NCBI GenBank assembly: GCA_918807975.1
Contig: OU964926.1
Coordinates: forward strand, 23,195,996 to 23,259,995
Length of the DNA stretch: 64,000 bases
Source of the DNA: Aplidium turbinatum
Taxonomy: Eukaryota > Chordata > Ascidiacea > Aplousobranchia > Polyclinidae
Reading direction: 5' to 3'
Shown: positions 9,711 through 19,950 of the stretch, one piece after another
Numbering within the stretch: position 1 is the stretch's first letter
Layout: each line of letters begins with the position of its first letter
Notes under the pieces: model-generated
Databases searched by the model: none
What the model was told of the DNA's origin: nothing
The model's input: the letters and a program-made list of their open reading frames with translations, nothing else
Made by a program: the position numbers and the translations under genes

Positions 9711-12479
9711 TTGGGTGGTTGTGAGAGGCGTATCGCGTCTCCTGATTTTAACGTGTGTGAGGATCGTGATCGGGCTGTGCATGTGACTGAGCCCACTCAG
9801 CCCCTTAAGGGATATAGCTTGTCTTCTCCCGCTAAATCGAGTTCTCAACAGCAGGATTGCTTTTTTGAATACCAAAATAGTAGGACGTTCTTCGATAAGG
9901 CGGCCTTGATTGGTTACGATGGTAATAATATGCCATTTGTCTTCTTTAAAAATCGTGTTATGGCCTTGATGGCAGCTTCGCCCTTTAAGGGAACTCGTTT
10001 GACTTTGTTGCAAGCAGCTTGTGTTAGAACAGCTGCACAAACGATTGCTAATTTGGTTTCTGACACTCCTGGCTTGTCAGAGGAAGACAGGATAGAAATG
10101 TCGTTAGCTCGCTTGTCCCAACGTTTTGGGGTTCGTGGAGGTCTTTTCGCAGAACCAGAAATTAGAAAGTATCGCTATGGTAGCAAATTGACTTCTATCT
10201 CTTCCAGTGATTTGAAAGAGTTTAAAGATGAATTGTCGCAGTGTTTGCTTTATGCGAAAGCTTATGGTCAGCGTGATAAATTAGAAGGACGTTTTGTTTT
10301 GGATTTGGCTAAGCGACTCCCGTTTGACGCTAAGCAGCGTTATCTTGACTTTTTAGGTGATCAGTATGGTAGCACTGAGGAACCTACCTTTCAGAGTTTG
10401 TTTGATTTTGTAGTACGGGAGGAAACACGCAAGTCGACTGATTTTAGCATTATGCTAATGGGCGATTCTGGTGAGTCGCAGCATTTTAAAAAGTTTGGCA
10501 AAGGAAAATTGCCTTCATGTCCGGTTAGGCAGACGTCGGTAAAACCCCATGATAATGTGATTTCAGGGAGTTCGCAGTACTCGACTGCTGTTGGCGCACC
10601 GCGCGGCGGTGTGGCCAGACATAGTGACATACCGGCGTGTTTTTGTTGTTCGTCACGTGGTCAAGTTGAATATCATTTTTTGTCTAATTGTAAAGAATTT
10701 TTGCGCTTGACACCTAAAGATCGGAGAGATGTCATTGTGAAAGCTGGCAAATGCTTGAATTGTTTGCGCCAGCATATGGTTAGAGACTGTAATCATGCAA
10801 ATAACTGTCGTCAGTGTGGACCTAACAACGATAGGAAACACTATTTTCTTCTGCATGATTTTTATGTGACGTCACGTGATTCTCTGGATTCGGTCGGTAA
10901 AGATGATGCTGGTGCCAGAGTTCCTGTGCGTAATGTTAAGATTGGAAATGTTAAAGCAGCCTTTAACCGCGTTACTGCTGCTCGTGTTTTGAATCCAATG
11001 ACTGGCAAATCGAAGTTGGTGTATTGTCAGCATGATCCTGGTTCGCAGTTGACCTTTGTTTCGAGTGACTTGGTGTGCGAACTTGGTCTTAAACCGTATG
11101 ATAAAGCGTCGTTTAAAATAGATACTCTGGCTGGTCAGAAACCTACTTGTGCTGACCTTGTTAAACTCAACATCCAGTCGTTAGAGACTGATGAACTGTT
11201 TTGTGATATAACCTCGGTGGTTAACCCAGCTTGGGCTGACGATGTTAAAACTTTACCCCATAAACAAGATTTAAGTGGTTTCCGTCATTTTCATGACGTG
11301 AATATGTTTCATTTGAATGATTGTAGTACTGTAGATGTACTGATTGGCAACGACAACGCTTATTTGATGTGTGCAAAAGAAGAGCGTGTTGGTGACAATC
11401 GTAGTGAACCGCATGCTTTGCTCACTCCTCTCGGTTGGTTGGCTTGTGGTGGTAAGTCACCCTTAGTTGAAAGCGTTGCTAAAGTGTGCAGAGTGCAGAC
11501 GTCTTCAGAGTCGGATGTCATCTCTGGCTTTCAGCGTAAAATTGAGTCTCGTGATATGGAAATAGCAGACCTGAATAAAGTCATTCAGGATTTGACTTTG
11601 CAAAATGAAACCTGTGAATTGTCTCGCAATGACATTTTGGCTAGAGAACTTGTCGAACCGAATATTGAGTTGAAAGATGGTCGATTTGAGATACCTGTTC
11701 CGTTGAAGGAAGTTATTGATTTACCTAACAATTTTGTGTTGGCGTCAGATAGAGCTGCTGATTTAAAGAAGAAGGCTTTAAAACAATCTGAATTCCGAGG
11801 AACTTGTGTAAATGATGTAATGTCTTCTTGTCCTGAATTGTCTGACTTGTTAAACTCTCTGGCAGATGTCTTGGCTAGATTTCGGCTTGAAAGATTTGGT
11901 TTCATGGCTGATGTGACCAAATACTTTTTTCACATTTTGGACTCTTCAATTCGTAAGCCCAATTTTATTGAACTGCTTACGTACACAGGCAGTGCCGTTC
12001 GGATCGTGAACGAACGCCCTTTGGTACCTTTGAGTGACGACCCTAGGGATTTTACTGTCATCACCCCTGCCTCACTTTTGACCCCATACTTAGACCCATA
12101 CTGTGCTGTTGGGCAACCACATGATCGTGACCAATTAAGAAGGGATTATCGGTTCAATTTGTCACTTTCTCAGCAGTTTTGGAATAAATGGATCGATTTT
12201 TACTTGCCAGGTCTTCAGGGCCGGAAAAAATGGCTAAAAATGGCCGAGAATTTGGAGCCTGGTCAACTTGTAGTGGTAGGTTCTCTCCAAGACATTGGTA
12301 AACGTGGGAAGTATCAACTTGGGAGGGTGCATGAGGTAGTTCCACAAATTAGGAAAGGGAAGCCTGTGGTTCGTAGAGCCAAAGTTGCCGTCTGCAACTA
12401 TGATGAGAGTACGGGGAAAGTAAAAGTAGACTACGTGTTGAGGGATATTTCGTGCCTCGCCCCCGTAAAGAACACCTAA
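9711..12479 (+). CDS. BEL/Pao pol-type frame (knuckle, protease-like, integrase tail)
   Basis: This is the second frame of the fossil element. In order it holds a capsid/DUF1759-like segment (about residues 60-250), a Cys/His knuckle region (about 310-385, with CFCC, CLNC and CRQC pairs), an aspartic-protease-like segment (CQHDPGSQLTF and VDVLIGND), and a C-terminal segment typical of the domain after BEL/Pao integrases (LEPGQLVVVG, GRVHEVVP). No reverse transcriptase motif is present. I treat it as part of a broken element. Confidence 0.75.
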   Translation: MGGCERRIASPDFNVCEDRDRAVHVTEPTQPLKGYSLSSPAKSSSQQQDCFFEYQNSRTFFDKAALIGYDGNNMPFVFFKNRVMALMAASPFKGTRLTLLQAACVRTAAQTIANLVSDTPGLSEEDRIEMSLARLSQRFGVRGGLFAEPEIRKYRYGSKLTSISSSDLKEFKDELSQCLLYAKAYGQRDKLEGRFVLDLAKRLPFDAKQRYLDFLGDQYGSTEEPTFQSLFDFVVREETRKSTDFSIMLMGDSGESQHFKKFGKGKLPSCPVRQTSVKPHDNVISGSSQYSTAVGAPRGGVARHSDIPACFCCSSRGQVEYHFLSNCKEFLRLTPKDRRDVIVKAGKCLNCLRQHMVRDCNHANNCRQCGPNNDRKHYFLLHDFYVTSRDSLDSVGKDDAGARVPVRNVKIGNVKAAFNRVTAARVLNPMTGKSKLVYCQHDPGSQLTFVSSDLVCELGLKPYDKASFKIDTLAGQKPTCADLVKLNIQSLETDELFCDITSVVNPAWADDVKTLPHKQDLSGFRHFHDVNMFHLNDCSTVDVLIGNDNAYLMCAKEERVGDNRSEPHALLTPLGWLACGGKSPLVESVAKVCRVQTSSESDVISGFQRKIESRDMEIADLNKVIQDLTLQNETCELSRNDILARELVEPNIELKDGRFEIPVPLKEVIDLPNNFVLASDRAADLKKKALKQSEFRGTCVNDVMSSCPELSDLLNSLADVLARFRLERFGFMADVTKYFFHILDSSIRKPNFIELLTYTGSAVRIVNERPLVPLSDDPRDFTVITPASLLTPYLDPYCAVGQPHDRDQLRRDYRFNLSLSQQFWNKWIDFYLPGLQGRKKWLKMAENLEPGQLVVVGSLQDIGKRGKYQLGRVHEVVPQIRKGKPVVRRAKVAVCNYDESTGKVKVDYVLRDISCLAPVKNT

Positions 12480-12787
12480 GTGTTAGGGTTTGAGCCTGGT
12501 TTTGTCTGCGGTGGCCGATACTTGTCTGAGCCCGGAACAGTCGGTTATTAGCGCAACCATTGTATATAGCGTCATTTTAGCGTGTACCTATGGTACCAAT
12601 TTCATGTATCGTCGTGTTTATTCTTATTGCTGTTCATTCTTTGCATGCCTTTTGTATTTACGTATTAACTTAAACGTGAGTGATTCAAACAATTTGTGTA
12701 TCATGTGTTTTTATTCATTGGCTCACGATTGTCCTTCAATTCTTTTTTAGTTATGCCATGTTAGACTGTCATAACTAGGGGCCGCTA

Positions 12788-13357
12788 TGTTACGGCCAAT
12801 CTCTGTACAAATCAAACGTCATATAAAACCGTTCAAGTCTACTGAATATTACGTCATGGAAGTTGCTAGAAAATGTGCCAAAATTGCACCATCGTTCATA
12901 GACTTGTGTCAAACTTGTTAGGACTTGTTTGGGCCTGTTTAAACAGGAAATATTACATCAGCTTAAACACCTGTTGGAATGACTTCATAATTGTCTTTCA
13001 TTTATTGCGTCACAGTTACTTTCTACGTGAATTTGAGATATTGATATCTATTCTGGTCATTCGTAAAATGATTGTTTGAAAGTTGGCCGCACATTTAACT
13101 GTTGGCTTAGTGCTTGCTAGCTGGACAAAGGTTCCGTCTTTTATCCAATTAATCTGTATTGTAGTGACAGTTTTTTTTAGAGGTGTAGGCGTTACACCTA
13201 TTTTCGATAGCCTCGGGCTAATTTTACTGGAATACACTGTTTGAATAGACGTTTCGAAAGTGTGTTTATTTTTGGGTCATTGCATGCAGACGAACGGATT
13301 TGGGAATCTTACGTTACAATTTTCCCACGAAGAGATTATGGTTTACCGCTGTGACCA
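12788..13357 (+). repeat. 3' LTR of the BEL/Pao element
   Basis: The 570-bp repeat starts TGTTACGG, ends GTGACCA and is followed by the AGATG duplication at 13358-13362. Confidence 0.92.
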
Positions 13358-13362
13358 AGATG

Positions 13363-13745
13363 TAATTGGTGGATCACAGTTTGGTCGGAGTTGGTACAAG
13401 CGGTTGCTTTTTTCGAAGATTTATTGTTTTTTGCAGTTTAATAAAACTGTAATGGATATGTTCCTACAAAACCTAAAATATACTTGAAGTGAAAAATAAA
13501 GAAATCGTACGAATCATCATTCATATTTAATTCATCATCATTCATCACTATTCATAAATAAATAAAAGTTCTCTCTCATAATGTGCCTTCAGTTGGCCAT
13601 TGAAATCCGGTGTAACGGCCATCTGGACTTGAAAAGTGTTTCGGATTCGCCAAACAATGCATGACGGCATCACAATCCGATTGTTGCTTCCGAGAGCACC
13701 ACCTTGTAGTATCCACTCCAATACATGCCAGTAAGCGACTAATTA
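13363..13745. other. Flanking sequence, no gene seen
   Basis: This is the right flank of the LTR element. It includes an AT-rich degenerate ATTCATCATCATTC repeat at about 13515-13570 and otherwise shows no coding similarity. Confidence 0.5.
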
Positions 13746-14365
13746 CCGATACTCAGGGCCTGATTAAGGCTCATGGGGGCCCGAGGCACAGCTAAGTTTA
13801 GGGGCCCCTGTTGGCAATCGCTTTCAAAGCAATGCCATGTAGTCTCTGCGAATGATGAAATATGGGCTAAAAAATAGTTCAAGCAAAACTATAACTTCAT
13901 AAATATTAATTTAGCCAATTTACCTACAACTTTCTAACAGTATGAACACTTTTATACTTATTACAAAAATTATTGGATGAAAAATCTCTCTAACAGATTG
14001 GCAATTGAGCTCATTTTAATTTCATACAGGAAACACTAGCAAAATATAGGCTACATTTGAATTTGAACTAGCAGAGTTTATTAATGGTTCCTTGAAACCA
14101 GTGCTGTGTTAAACCTTTTGTGGGCCCCGGGGCCAGAATAATTCTGGGCCTTCTATCGTCAAGCAGACCTATAATATTGTGTATATTTTCATTGCATCGA
14201 CATGGAAATGTGGTCCATTTCAATAGACTTTCTCACCAGTTTAGAAAACAACACAAGTGTAAGTAACCGCAAACACAGGTCTATCATTTCTTAGCTACAT
14301 CTTTGCTAGGAATGAAAGCCAAAAGTGTTAACAATTTCTAATAAAAAAAAATACTGGGGAGCTAG

Positions 14366-14535
14366 TACACAAGTCCCCCCACCTTTGGCAACTCATGATA
14401 AAGAGGAATTGACCAAAACATGTGGATGGAAGTGTGTGAACAGTAAAGCAAAGGTAAAGTAGTTTCACCCTATATGTTTGGTTGAGTCCTGTCTTTGTCA
14501 TGAGTTGCCAAGGGGGGTGGGGGGGGACTTATATA
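14366..14535. repeat. MITE-like inverted repeat with poly-C/poly-G stems
   Basis: The left arm (AAGTCCCCCCACC...GGCAACTCATGA) and right arm (TCATGAGTTGCCAA...GGGGGACTT) are inverted copies of about 38 bases, with TA on the outer sides. It may be a small mariner-type MITE. Confidence 0.55.
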
Positions 14536-15298
14536 CCAGCTCCAATACTGGCAATGGAACATTATCGGTCACAACGCGGTCATACCATCGTACCACACAA
14601 AATTTTGACTGTTTTAACTTTGCCCTGCTTTGCCGCCCGGTACCGCGCAGATAAAATCTGGGGATAAAACCAAAGCTGTAGAAATTATTAATTTCCATTC
14701 AGATTTGGTCATCTGATAACATTATTGTTTTTCACTATTTTTATGTTTTATCTGGCAACATTACTTGGTCTGTCAACCAAGGTGAAAACATTGTGATTGT
14801 ATGGTAACTTGTAAACAAAAGCAGTGTAAAGCGTTTTGAGGATCAGGTGTTCAATTATTTTTATTCAACATTATTTCATTCCAAGGCAAAGCTTTCATAA
14901 TTTTATGTAGGTATTCAAGTTAATTAAAGTTTTTAGGGTATGGTAGCCTAAGTTAGTGGCAAGAATAAACAGGTCCCTTGTGTTAAAAATGATTTTTGTT
15001 TTGTACCGTACGGGTACAACATGTGATATGCCAGGCTTATAACTTATAAGGTATTTGAAAATAATTGAGCAATTTCATGTGCATATATTCAGAAAAAGTA
15101 AATACAGAAGAACGTTTCTGCTAAAAGTACAGGACAGGTTTTTCCTGCTCGCAACATCACTAGTCAAGGATATTTATAATTATGGTATTGTAAATGTTAA
15201 AATTGAAATGATAATTAAACTATCTGAAATGCTATTTTGCTTACAGGTTACAATTTTTTAAAACAAAGCACTTTTATTGATGAAAAGAATCTGAATAT

Positions 15299-15671
15299 GG
15301 GAATTCAAAAGGGCCCTCCAGTTGTTTTTTTTTTTTTATTTCACTATTTGTGCTTTCCAATGTCTTCTAAATGATACTTAAAAAAAAAAACAGCCAGATT
15401 TTTCAAACATATTGGTAAACACATAAAAAATACTCTATAAATTTTTCCATTGATTTTGAAATGGGCCCAACTACAGCAATTGCACTTCAACTTCTCTATA
15501 GTTTCTCCACAGAATCCTCACTGAGTGAACTTTTTAGGTATGATGCTTCTTACCAGTATGTTTAAGCATGTAATCATTATCGAAGTTTCACCACAAAAGT
15601 AAATGACCAAAATAATTAAAACAGTTGTGCCAAAAACACTTTGTGGCAATTGGGCCCTTTTGGAATTCATA
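15299..15671. repeat. Inverted repeat pair with GAATTC-AAAAGGGCCC ends
   Basis: GGAATTCAAAAGGGCCC at the left is mirrored by GGGCCCTTTTGGAATTC at the right, about 370 bases apart. It is a candidate MITE inside the 14099-15978 element. No clear target-site duplication was found. Confidence 0.5.
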
Positions 15672-16172
15672 TATTCAATTGCATCCAATACATTTCTGCA
15701 GAATATGTTACTAACTTTATCGCATTTTAACTTTGTTTTTAGATAGCAATGGTGTTTTTAGAGATGTTTCAGTGTAGTTAGGGCCCAAACTTGTAAAATA
15801 GGCCCCAAATTTGAGATGTTTTAGTATAATAAGGGCCTAAATCATCTTCTTAATGGACAAGTACATGCAGTGAACTTTAGCAACTCAAAAAACACTTTTC
15901 TGAAATGCAAAAATCTATTATTTGTGGGCCCCTTGAGATGGTGGGCCTGGGATCCGGGCCCCCCTTGACACGGCACTGCTTGAAACCTATAAAAGTATTG
16001 ACGCCTACGGTATTAATGTAAAAAAAATTGGGGGCCCCCAAAACCAGGGGGCCTGAGGCCTGTGCCTCATGGTTAATCGGGCCCTGCCGATACTGCCTGC
16101 AAGGAAATAAAATTACTTCGTTTAGTGTGCATTCTTTAGCGTTGAGGGTATTTTTAGCCTAATGTAGCATCC

Positions 16173-16454
16173 TTACTCTTTTGATAGGTCTCCGTTTTCT
16201 CCTTTCGGTTTATTGCTTTTTCTCCAGTTTTTCCTGATCCTCATAAAAAAAGTCCTCAGAACTGCAGGATGTAAGTGTGCCTCCAAATTGGTCAAATTGG
16301 TAACACAGCTAGATGCGTCTTTCTTCAAAAGTTCTTTCGTCTGTGGCACTTCATGGCAACATACACATTCATTGGGCTGGGACATAGACTCGCACTTGTG
16401 GCAAACGCACCACCTACAGTTCCCAGCACGCCAGTCATTGCTGAGAAGATCCAA
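16173..16454 (-). CDS. P2X7-type cysteine-rich cytoplasmic domain, isolated exon or fragment
   Basis: The 93-codon frame contains WCVCHKCESM, ECVCCHEV, a CVT motif and HPAVLRTFF, in the order and spacing of the zinc-binding C-terminal domain of P2X7 receptors and of the many stand-alone invertebrate proteins with this domain. The metal-ligand cysteines appear present. No ion-channel portion (two membrane segments and an ectodomain) is found nearby on the minus strand, so it is an isolated domain: a small host gene, the last exon of a gene not otherwise seen, or a pseudogene. The basic tail (RIRKNWRKSNKPKG) is typical of such proteins. The assignment rests on the cysteine pattern by eye. Confidence 0.55.
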   Translation of the reverse strand: MDLLSNDWRAGNCRWCVCHKCESMSQPNECVCCHEVPQTKELLKKDASSCVTNLTNLEAHLHPAVLRTFFMRIRKNWRKSNKPKGENGDLSKE

Positions 16455-17200
16455 ATCGGGTTGGTGGTGTTAACAAAATCATCTCCATTGAAGTGAAGAG
16501 AACATATACGACTAGTTTTGTATGGTCCATCCCACTTTCGAACACTTGAAGAAAACTTTGACTATTTTCTTCTCAGCACCTTGTTTTGTTGGAAAGCATG
16601 AAAAGATAGCACACGTCTTTGTCACTGACTCTGTCACATAAACAGCAATTTCCAGGCATTACCTCAACCATAAATTAAGGGTATTGTCTGTGAGATACTG
16701 CTGTTACACTGCAAATGCCTATAGCCAGATTAGGACAAATAAAAAATTATCCAAATTGTAGCCCTACAAGAGTTTAGAAAAACTGCAATTTCAATTGAAT
16801 TGAGATGCTGTTCGATAAAAATAAACTCAATCTATTTGATCTAAACCTGATAGTAATAATAAGTTGACTTTTTCATTTCGGTAATTCTCATTTTGCACAT
16901 GCTTTAGACCAATAGAGCCCCACACATTGACGTTTTGAAGCAGTCGTACCATACCTTACCAACTCACCACAGAGAAAGAGTGTATCCTTTCCACCCATGG
17001 TGACGTCACAGCGAGGTTGCCGTTTTTATTTTCGCAATTGAATGAGTGCCAGATTTGCCGAAAGTGAACGAAAGTTTGCAAGCGTGTAACTTAGTAGCCT
17101 GTTGATATTTTTTACGATTTGTGGTCGGGGAAGTTTGTTAGTGTCATCTCTTTGGTATCTTAGGTAAATTTAGCAAATTTATTTTCCTGTCAGAGGCACT
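16455..17200. other. Intergenic stretch, no gene seen
   Basis: AT-rich sequence without recognisable coding or repeat structure. Its right edge is the 15-base motif CCTGTCAGAGGCACT (17186-17200) that abuts the LINE at a TTAA. Confidence 0.5.
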
Positions 17201-17833
17201 TTAAGCCTAACCCAAGCAACCCTTGCGAGGGACATCCCTGGTGGACGGGGATCGGCGTCGGGTATGAAGTCACGGAGAGTGGAGGTGTGATTTTGCCACT
17301 CCGTGTTCCACATGTGGTTCGTCCAGTGTGCCGCACTTAAACCAAGTTCTTCTGCGTTCTTAAGTAGTTGTTGTGCGGCAGGCACAAAGGGGCGTCTTGA
17401 TTTCAGCCGCTGCTTTATAGGTGGTGGTCGCTTGAATGTTGCATGGAGGAGATGGTCGGGGTCCAAAGCGCGGCGAGCGAGAGAAATCATGGCTCCTTTA
17501 CGGCGTAGCTCAGCGGGTTGGATGCCTGCTAGGATAGGTAGGCAGTTCGTTGGAGTGGGACGCAGGCATCCAGTCACAGTACGCAGTGCGTTGTTGATGG
17601 CGGTATCAATCTGGTGGGTGTGAGAACTACGACACCAGACCGGCGCGCAGTAAGCTACTCAGCGGTGGAATGAACAAGGGCTAGGGTAGCTGTACGAAAA
17701 GATTCGGCACCAGCTCCCCAGCCGGAACCCGCCAATCGCCTCAAAAGTGCGACGCGTGTAAATAGTTTTTTGCGCAGTGACTTCAAGTGCCGGCGATACG
17801 TGAGTGACCTGTCCAGGGTTATGCCGAGGTAGG

Positions 17834-18679
17834 CTATGTAGGTTCGGCACAGTAGGGCAGGCGTTCCCCATCAATGTTGATGTTTATCTCACGCTGTGCC
17901 TCCCGGTTGTTAAGGTAAAAGGCCGCCGACACTGTCTTTGACTTGCTGAACTGTAGCTTCCATTTCTGGAGGTATGCTGATAGTGTTTGCATGTCTTGGC
18001 TGAGGTTCATCTCCACTGACTGCCAGTTTCCTGCTGAGTGCAGGAGTGCCAGGTAGTCTGCGTAAGCGTATTTCCTGGAGATGGTGGGGGGCAAGTCGTA
18101 AGTGTATATGTTGAACAGGAGAGGAGCCAAGACTGAGCCCTGTGGGACGCCGTTTTTAAGTCGGCGTAGTCTGCTTCGACGACCGCTACCGGTTGTGAGG
18201 GTAAAACTGCGGTTTTGCACAAGTTCCATCATCATATGGACCATGTGTCTGTCAGGGAGCAGACGGAGTAACTTGTAGGTAAGGCCGGTATGCCATACGG
18301 TATCATAGGCAGCCGTGAGATCAACAAACACGGCGCCAGCCTTCTTCTTAGCCGAGAAGCTGTCCTCAATGTCTTGGGTCATAAGTGTGCCCTGATCTAC
18401 GGTTGATCGTCCGTGTCGGAAACCAGCTTGTTCACGGGGAAGCTGCGGATCTATTATTGGTTCGACACGGGCGTAGATGAGTCTCTCGAGGATCTTGAAG
18501 GGGATGCAGAGCAGAGAGATTGGACGGTAGCTCTTCGGGTCCCCTGGGGGCTTCTTCGGCTTGGGAACTGCAACCACAATGGCTCTTCTTCGGATTCTGG
18601 GAATTCTCAGGTGGCGCAAACAGCAGGAAAGGAAGTCTTTTAACCAGAACTTTAAGGAGGCAGCAGCATGGAGTATCAA
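17834..18679 (-). pseudogene. LINE reverse transcriptase domain
   Basis: The 281-codon frame has the fingers/palm order of a non-LTR reverse transcriptase. The palm motif reads YADY instead of YADD. It is part of the 17.2-19.9 kb LINE and is not expected to be active. Confidence 0.85.
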
Positions 18680-18963
18680 CTCCGGGCATAGGTGGTCAGG
18701 GCCCGGGGCTTTATCTGGCTTTATGTGCTAGAGGGCGGCGGGAAATTCTTCCGGGGTGAACTCACCCGAGATGTTGTCCCCATCTGGGGTTGTTACCCTC
18801 CAGAGGTCCGTCATTTCTTGCAAGACGGATCTATCTGATTCACGGTCGCTCGATTTGTATTTCCCGTTCTCCACAAGTTGTGAGGCGATGGAATTTGCTG
18901 AAACGGGACATTGTTGACGAGAGGCACGTGATCTGCCAGTTAGGTTGTTCAGTGTACTCCATG

Positions 18964-19863
18964 CTATGCGGCTGGAGTGCGTGAAGTCAATTGATTCAAC
19001 GGCTTCTGTCCAGCGCTCCTTCCTCTTTGAGTCCAGCCTTGCCAGCAGAGCTGTGGCTGAGCTGTTGGTGTCATTGCCCTGAGGGGCGTGGAAGAAGTCG
19101 GAGTAGAGGCTTTCGCACTCCTTATTCCAGCACAGTATGTAGGTCTTTCGTCGGCCGCGGGGATGGATTGTTTTTCCGCTGATGTCATTGCATCACAAAA
19201 GTCCTGGTAGGCTTCTTCCACGTTGTTGGTGTGAGGGGATGGGAGATACTGTGTGGCTTCATTGGTGAGGAGGCTATAGTAATCCCAGTTAGCCATTCTG
19301 AAGTTCCATCGCTTAAAAGGCTTGCTCGGGATAGGCATTATGAGCGTTGGAGCCGTGATAATCGATTGTCGATGTTGGGACCTGGGGAACTTCTCTAGCA
19401 AACGTCTGTCCGGTTGGCAATTATCGGAGTCATCACTTGCGAAAGCCATATCGGGGTTTGTACCAGTGTTCCAGCGTCGGGAGAAGAAGCTCGCTGCACC
19501 TTTGGGAACGTGCAGTAGGGTGAGGTTATTATTGGCTGACCATGAGGCCAGGCTTTCTCCGTCGGTGTTGGTGGTGTTGTTGTAGCCCCAGTCAACGTGG
19601 TGGCAATTAAAATCGCCAGCATATAGGCTGGGTTGGGGGAACACTGGGATGGCTGTTGGTGTTAAGCGTGAGGGTGGTGGCTTATAGACATTGATGATGT
19701 GATAGCCTGATATGTCTATGCATAGCCACTTTATTTCCGATTGGGCACTGGACTGGTCTATTGGCGTCCAGCTCAGTTGCTCATGGACAAACGTGGCGAG
19801 GCCATGTTTCCTGCTGATGGTTGCGCCTGCGAGTGTGAAGTTGGGTAATACTAACTTATCCAC
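18964..19863 (-). pseudogene. LINE apurinic-type endonuclease domain
   Basis: The 299-codon frame shows the GDFN...HHVDWG catalytic block and an upstream region in which the QETH motif can be read in the adjacent segment. It cuts target DNA in intact family members. The downstream portion (after about residue 250) has lost its resemblance to the family. Confidence 0.75.
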
Positions 19864-19950
19864 AGATGTGCAGTGGGTCTCCTGGAGGAAAGCTCTGTTA
19901 CAAATTCGGCATTGTTTTTAAGTCCAGTGCTTCTAGTGATAGGCTGTCAG

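Larger units (their letters stand above)
7504..13357 (+). mobile_element. BEL/Pao-type LTR retrotransposon, young, incomplete
   Basis: This is a fossil LTR element with two LTRs that start TG and end CA, at 7504-8072 and 12788-13357. As read they differ only by one T in a homopolymer, so insertion looks recent. It is flanked by the 5-bp target-site duplication AGATG (7499-7503, 13358-13362). Parts, in order: 5' LTR, a leader with a ~60-bp tandem repeat (about 8083-8330), a gag-like frame, a second frame carrying zinc-knuckle, protease-like and integrase-tail segments, and 3' LTR. No reverse transcriptase or RNase H signature is seen, so it is broken, with at least one large part absent. BEL/Pao is assigned from the Cys/His knuckle, the DPGS protease motif and the integrase-tail domain. 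Confidence 0.85.
14099..15978. mobile_element. hAT-type transposon nested in another hAT, duplication CTTGAAAC
   Basis: The ends are CAGTGCTGTGTTAAACC and, in reverse complement, CAGTGCCGTGTCAAGG, again with GGGCCCC-rich subterminal sequence. Perfect duplications CTTGAAAC lie at 14091-14098 and 15979-15986. No intact transposase is seen. Two smaller inverted repeats lie inside (14366-14535 and 15299-15671), so there are probably three levels of nesting. It is younger than the element it interrupts. Confidence 0.85.
13754..16086. mobile_element. hAT-type transposon (outer), 8-bp duplication CCGATACT
   Basis: The ends are CAGGGCCTGATTAAGGC and, at the right in reverse complement, CAGGGCCCGATTAACC, with GGGGGCCC-rich subterminal sequence on both sides. 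Perfect 8-bp duplications CCGATACT lie at 13746-13753 and 16087-16094. No transposase frame is recognised. The same terminal style recurs at 46870-47669, so these belong to one family. A second hAT-like element (14099-15978) is inserted inside and makes up most of the length. Confidence 0.85.
17201..19942 (-). mobile_element. APE-endonuclease LINE (CR1/jockey-like), degraded
   Basis: This non-LTR retrotransposon reads on the minus strand. The endonuclease frame (18964-19863) shows QETHC just upstream and AGDFNCHHVDWG. The reverse transcriptase frame (17834-18679) shows SYRPISLLC, FVDLTAAYDTVWH, NGVPQGSVLAPLLFN and YADY, where the family has YADD, so the catalytic aspartate pair is altered. 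The C-terminal frame (17179-17577) reads [20 protein letters not shown]. The frames are not continuous, so the copy is dead. The 3' end is cut off at a TTAA; the 5' part abuts a hAT element. Sister fragments lie at 7.0 kb and 60.8 kb. Confidence 0.85.

Noticed and set aside
17303-17623. Plus-strand 106-codon frame
   Set aside because: It is the shadow of the LINE C-terminal frame on the minus strand.
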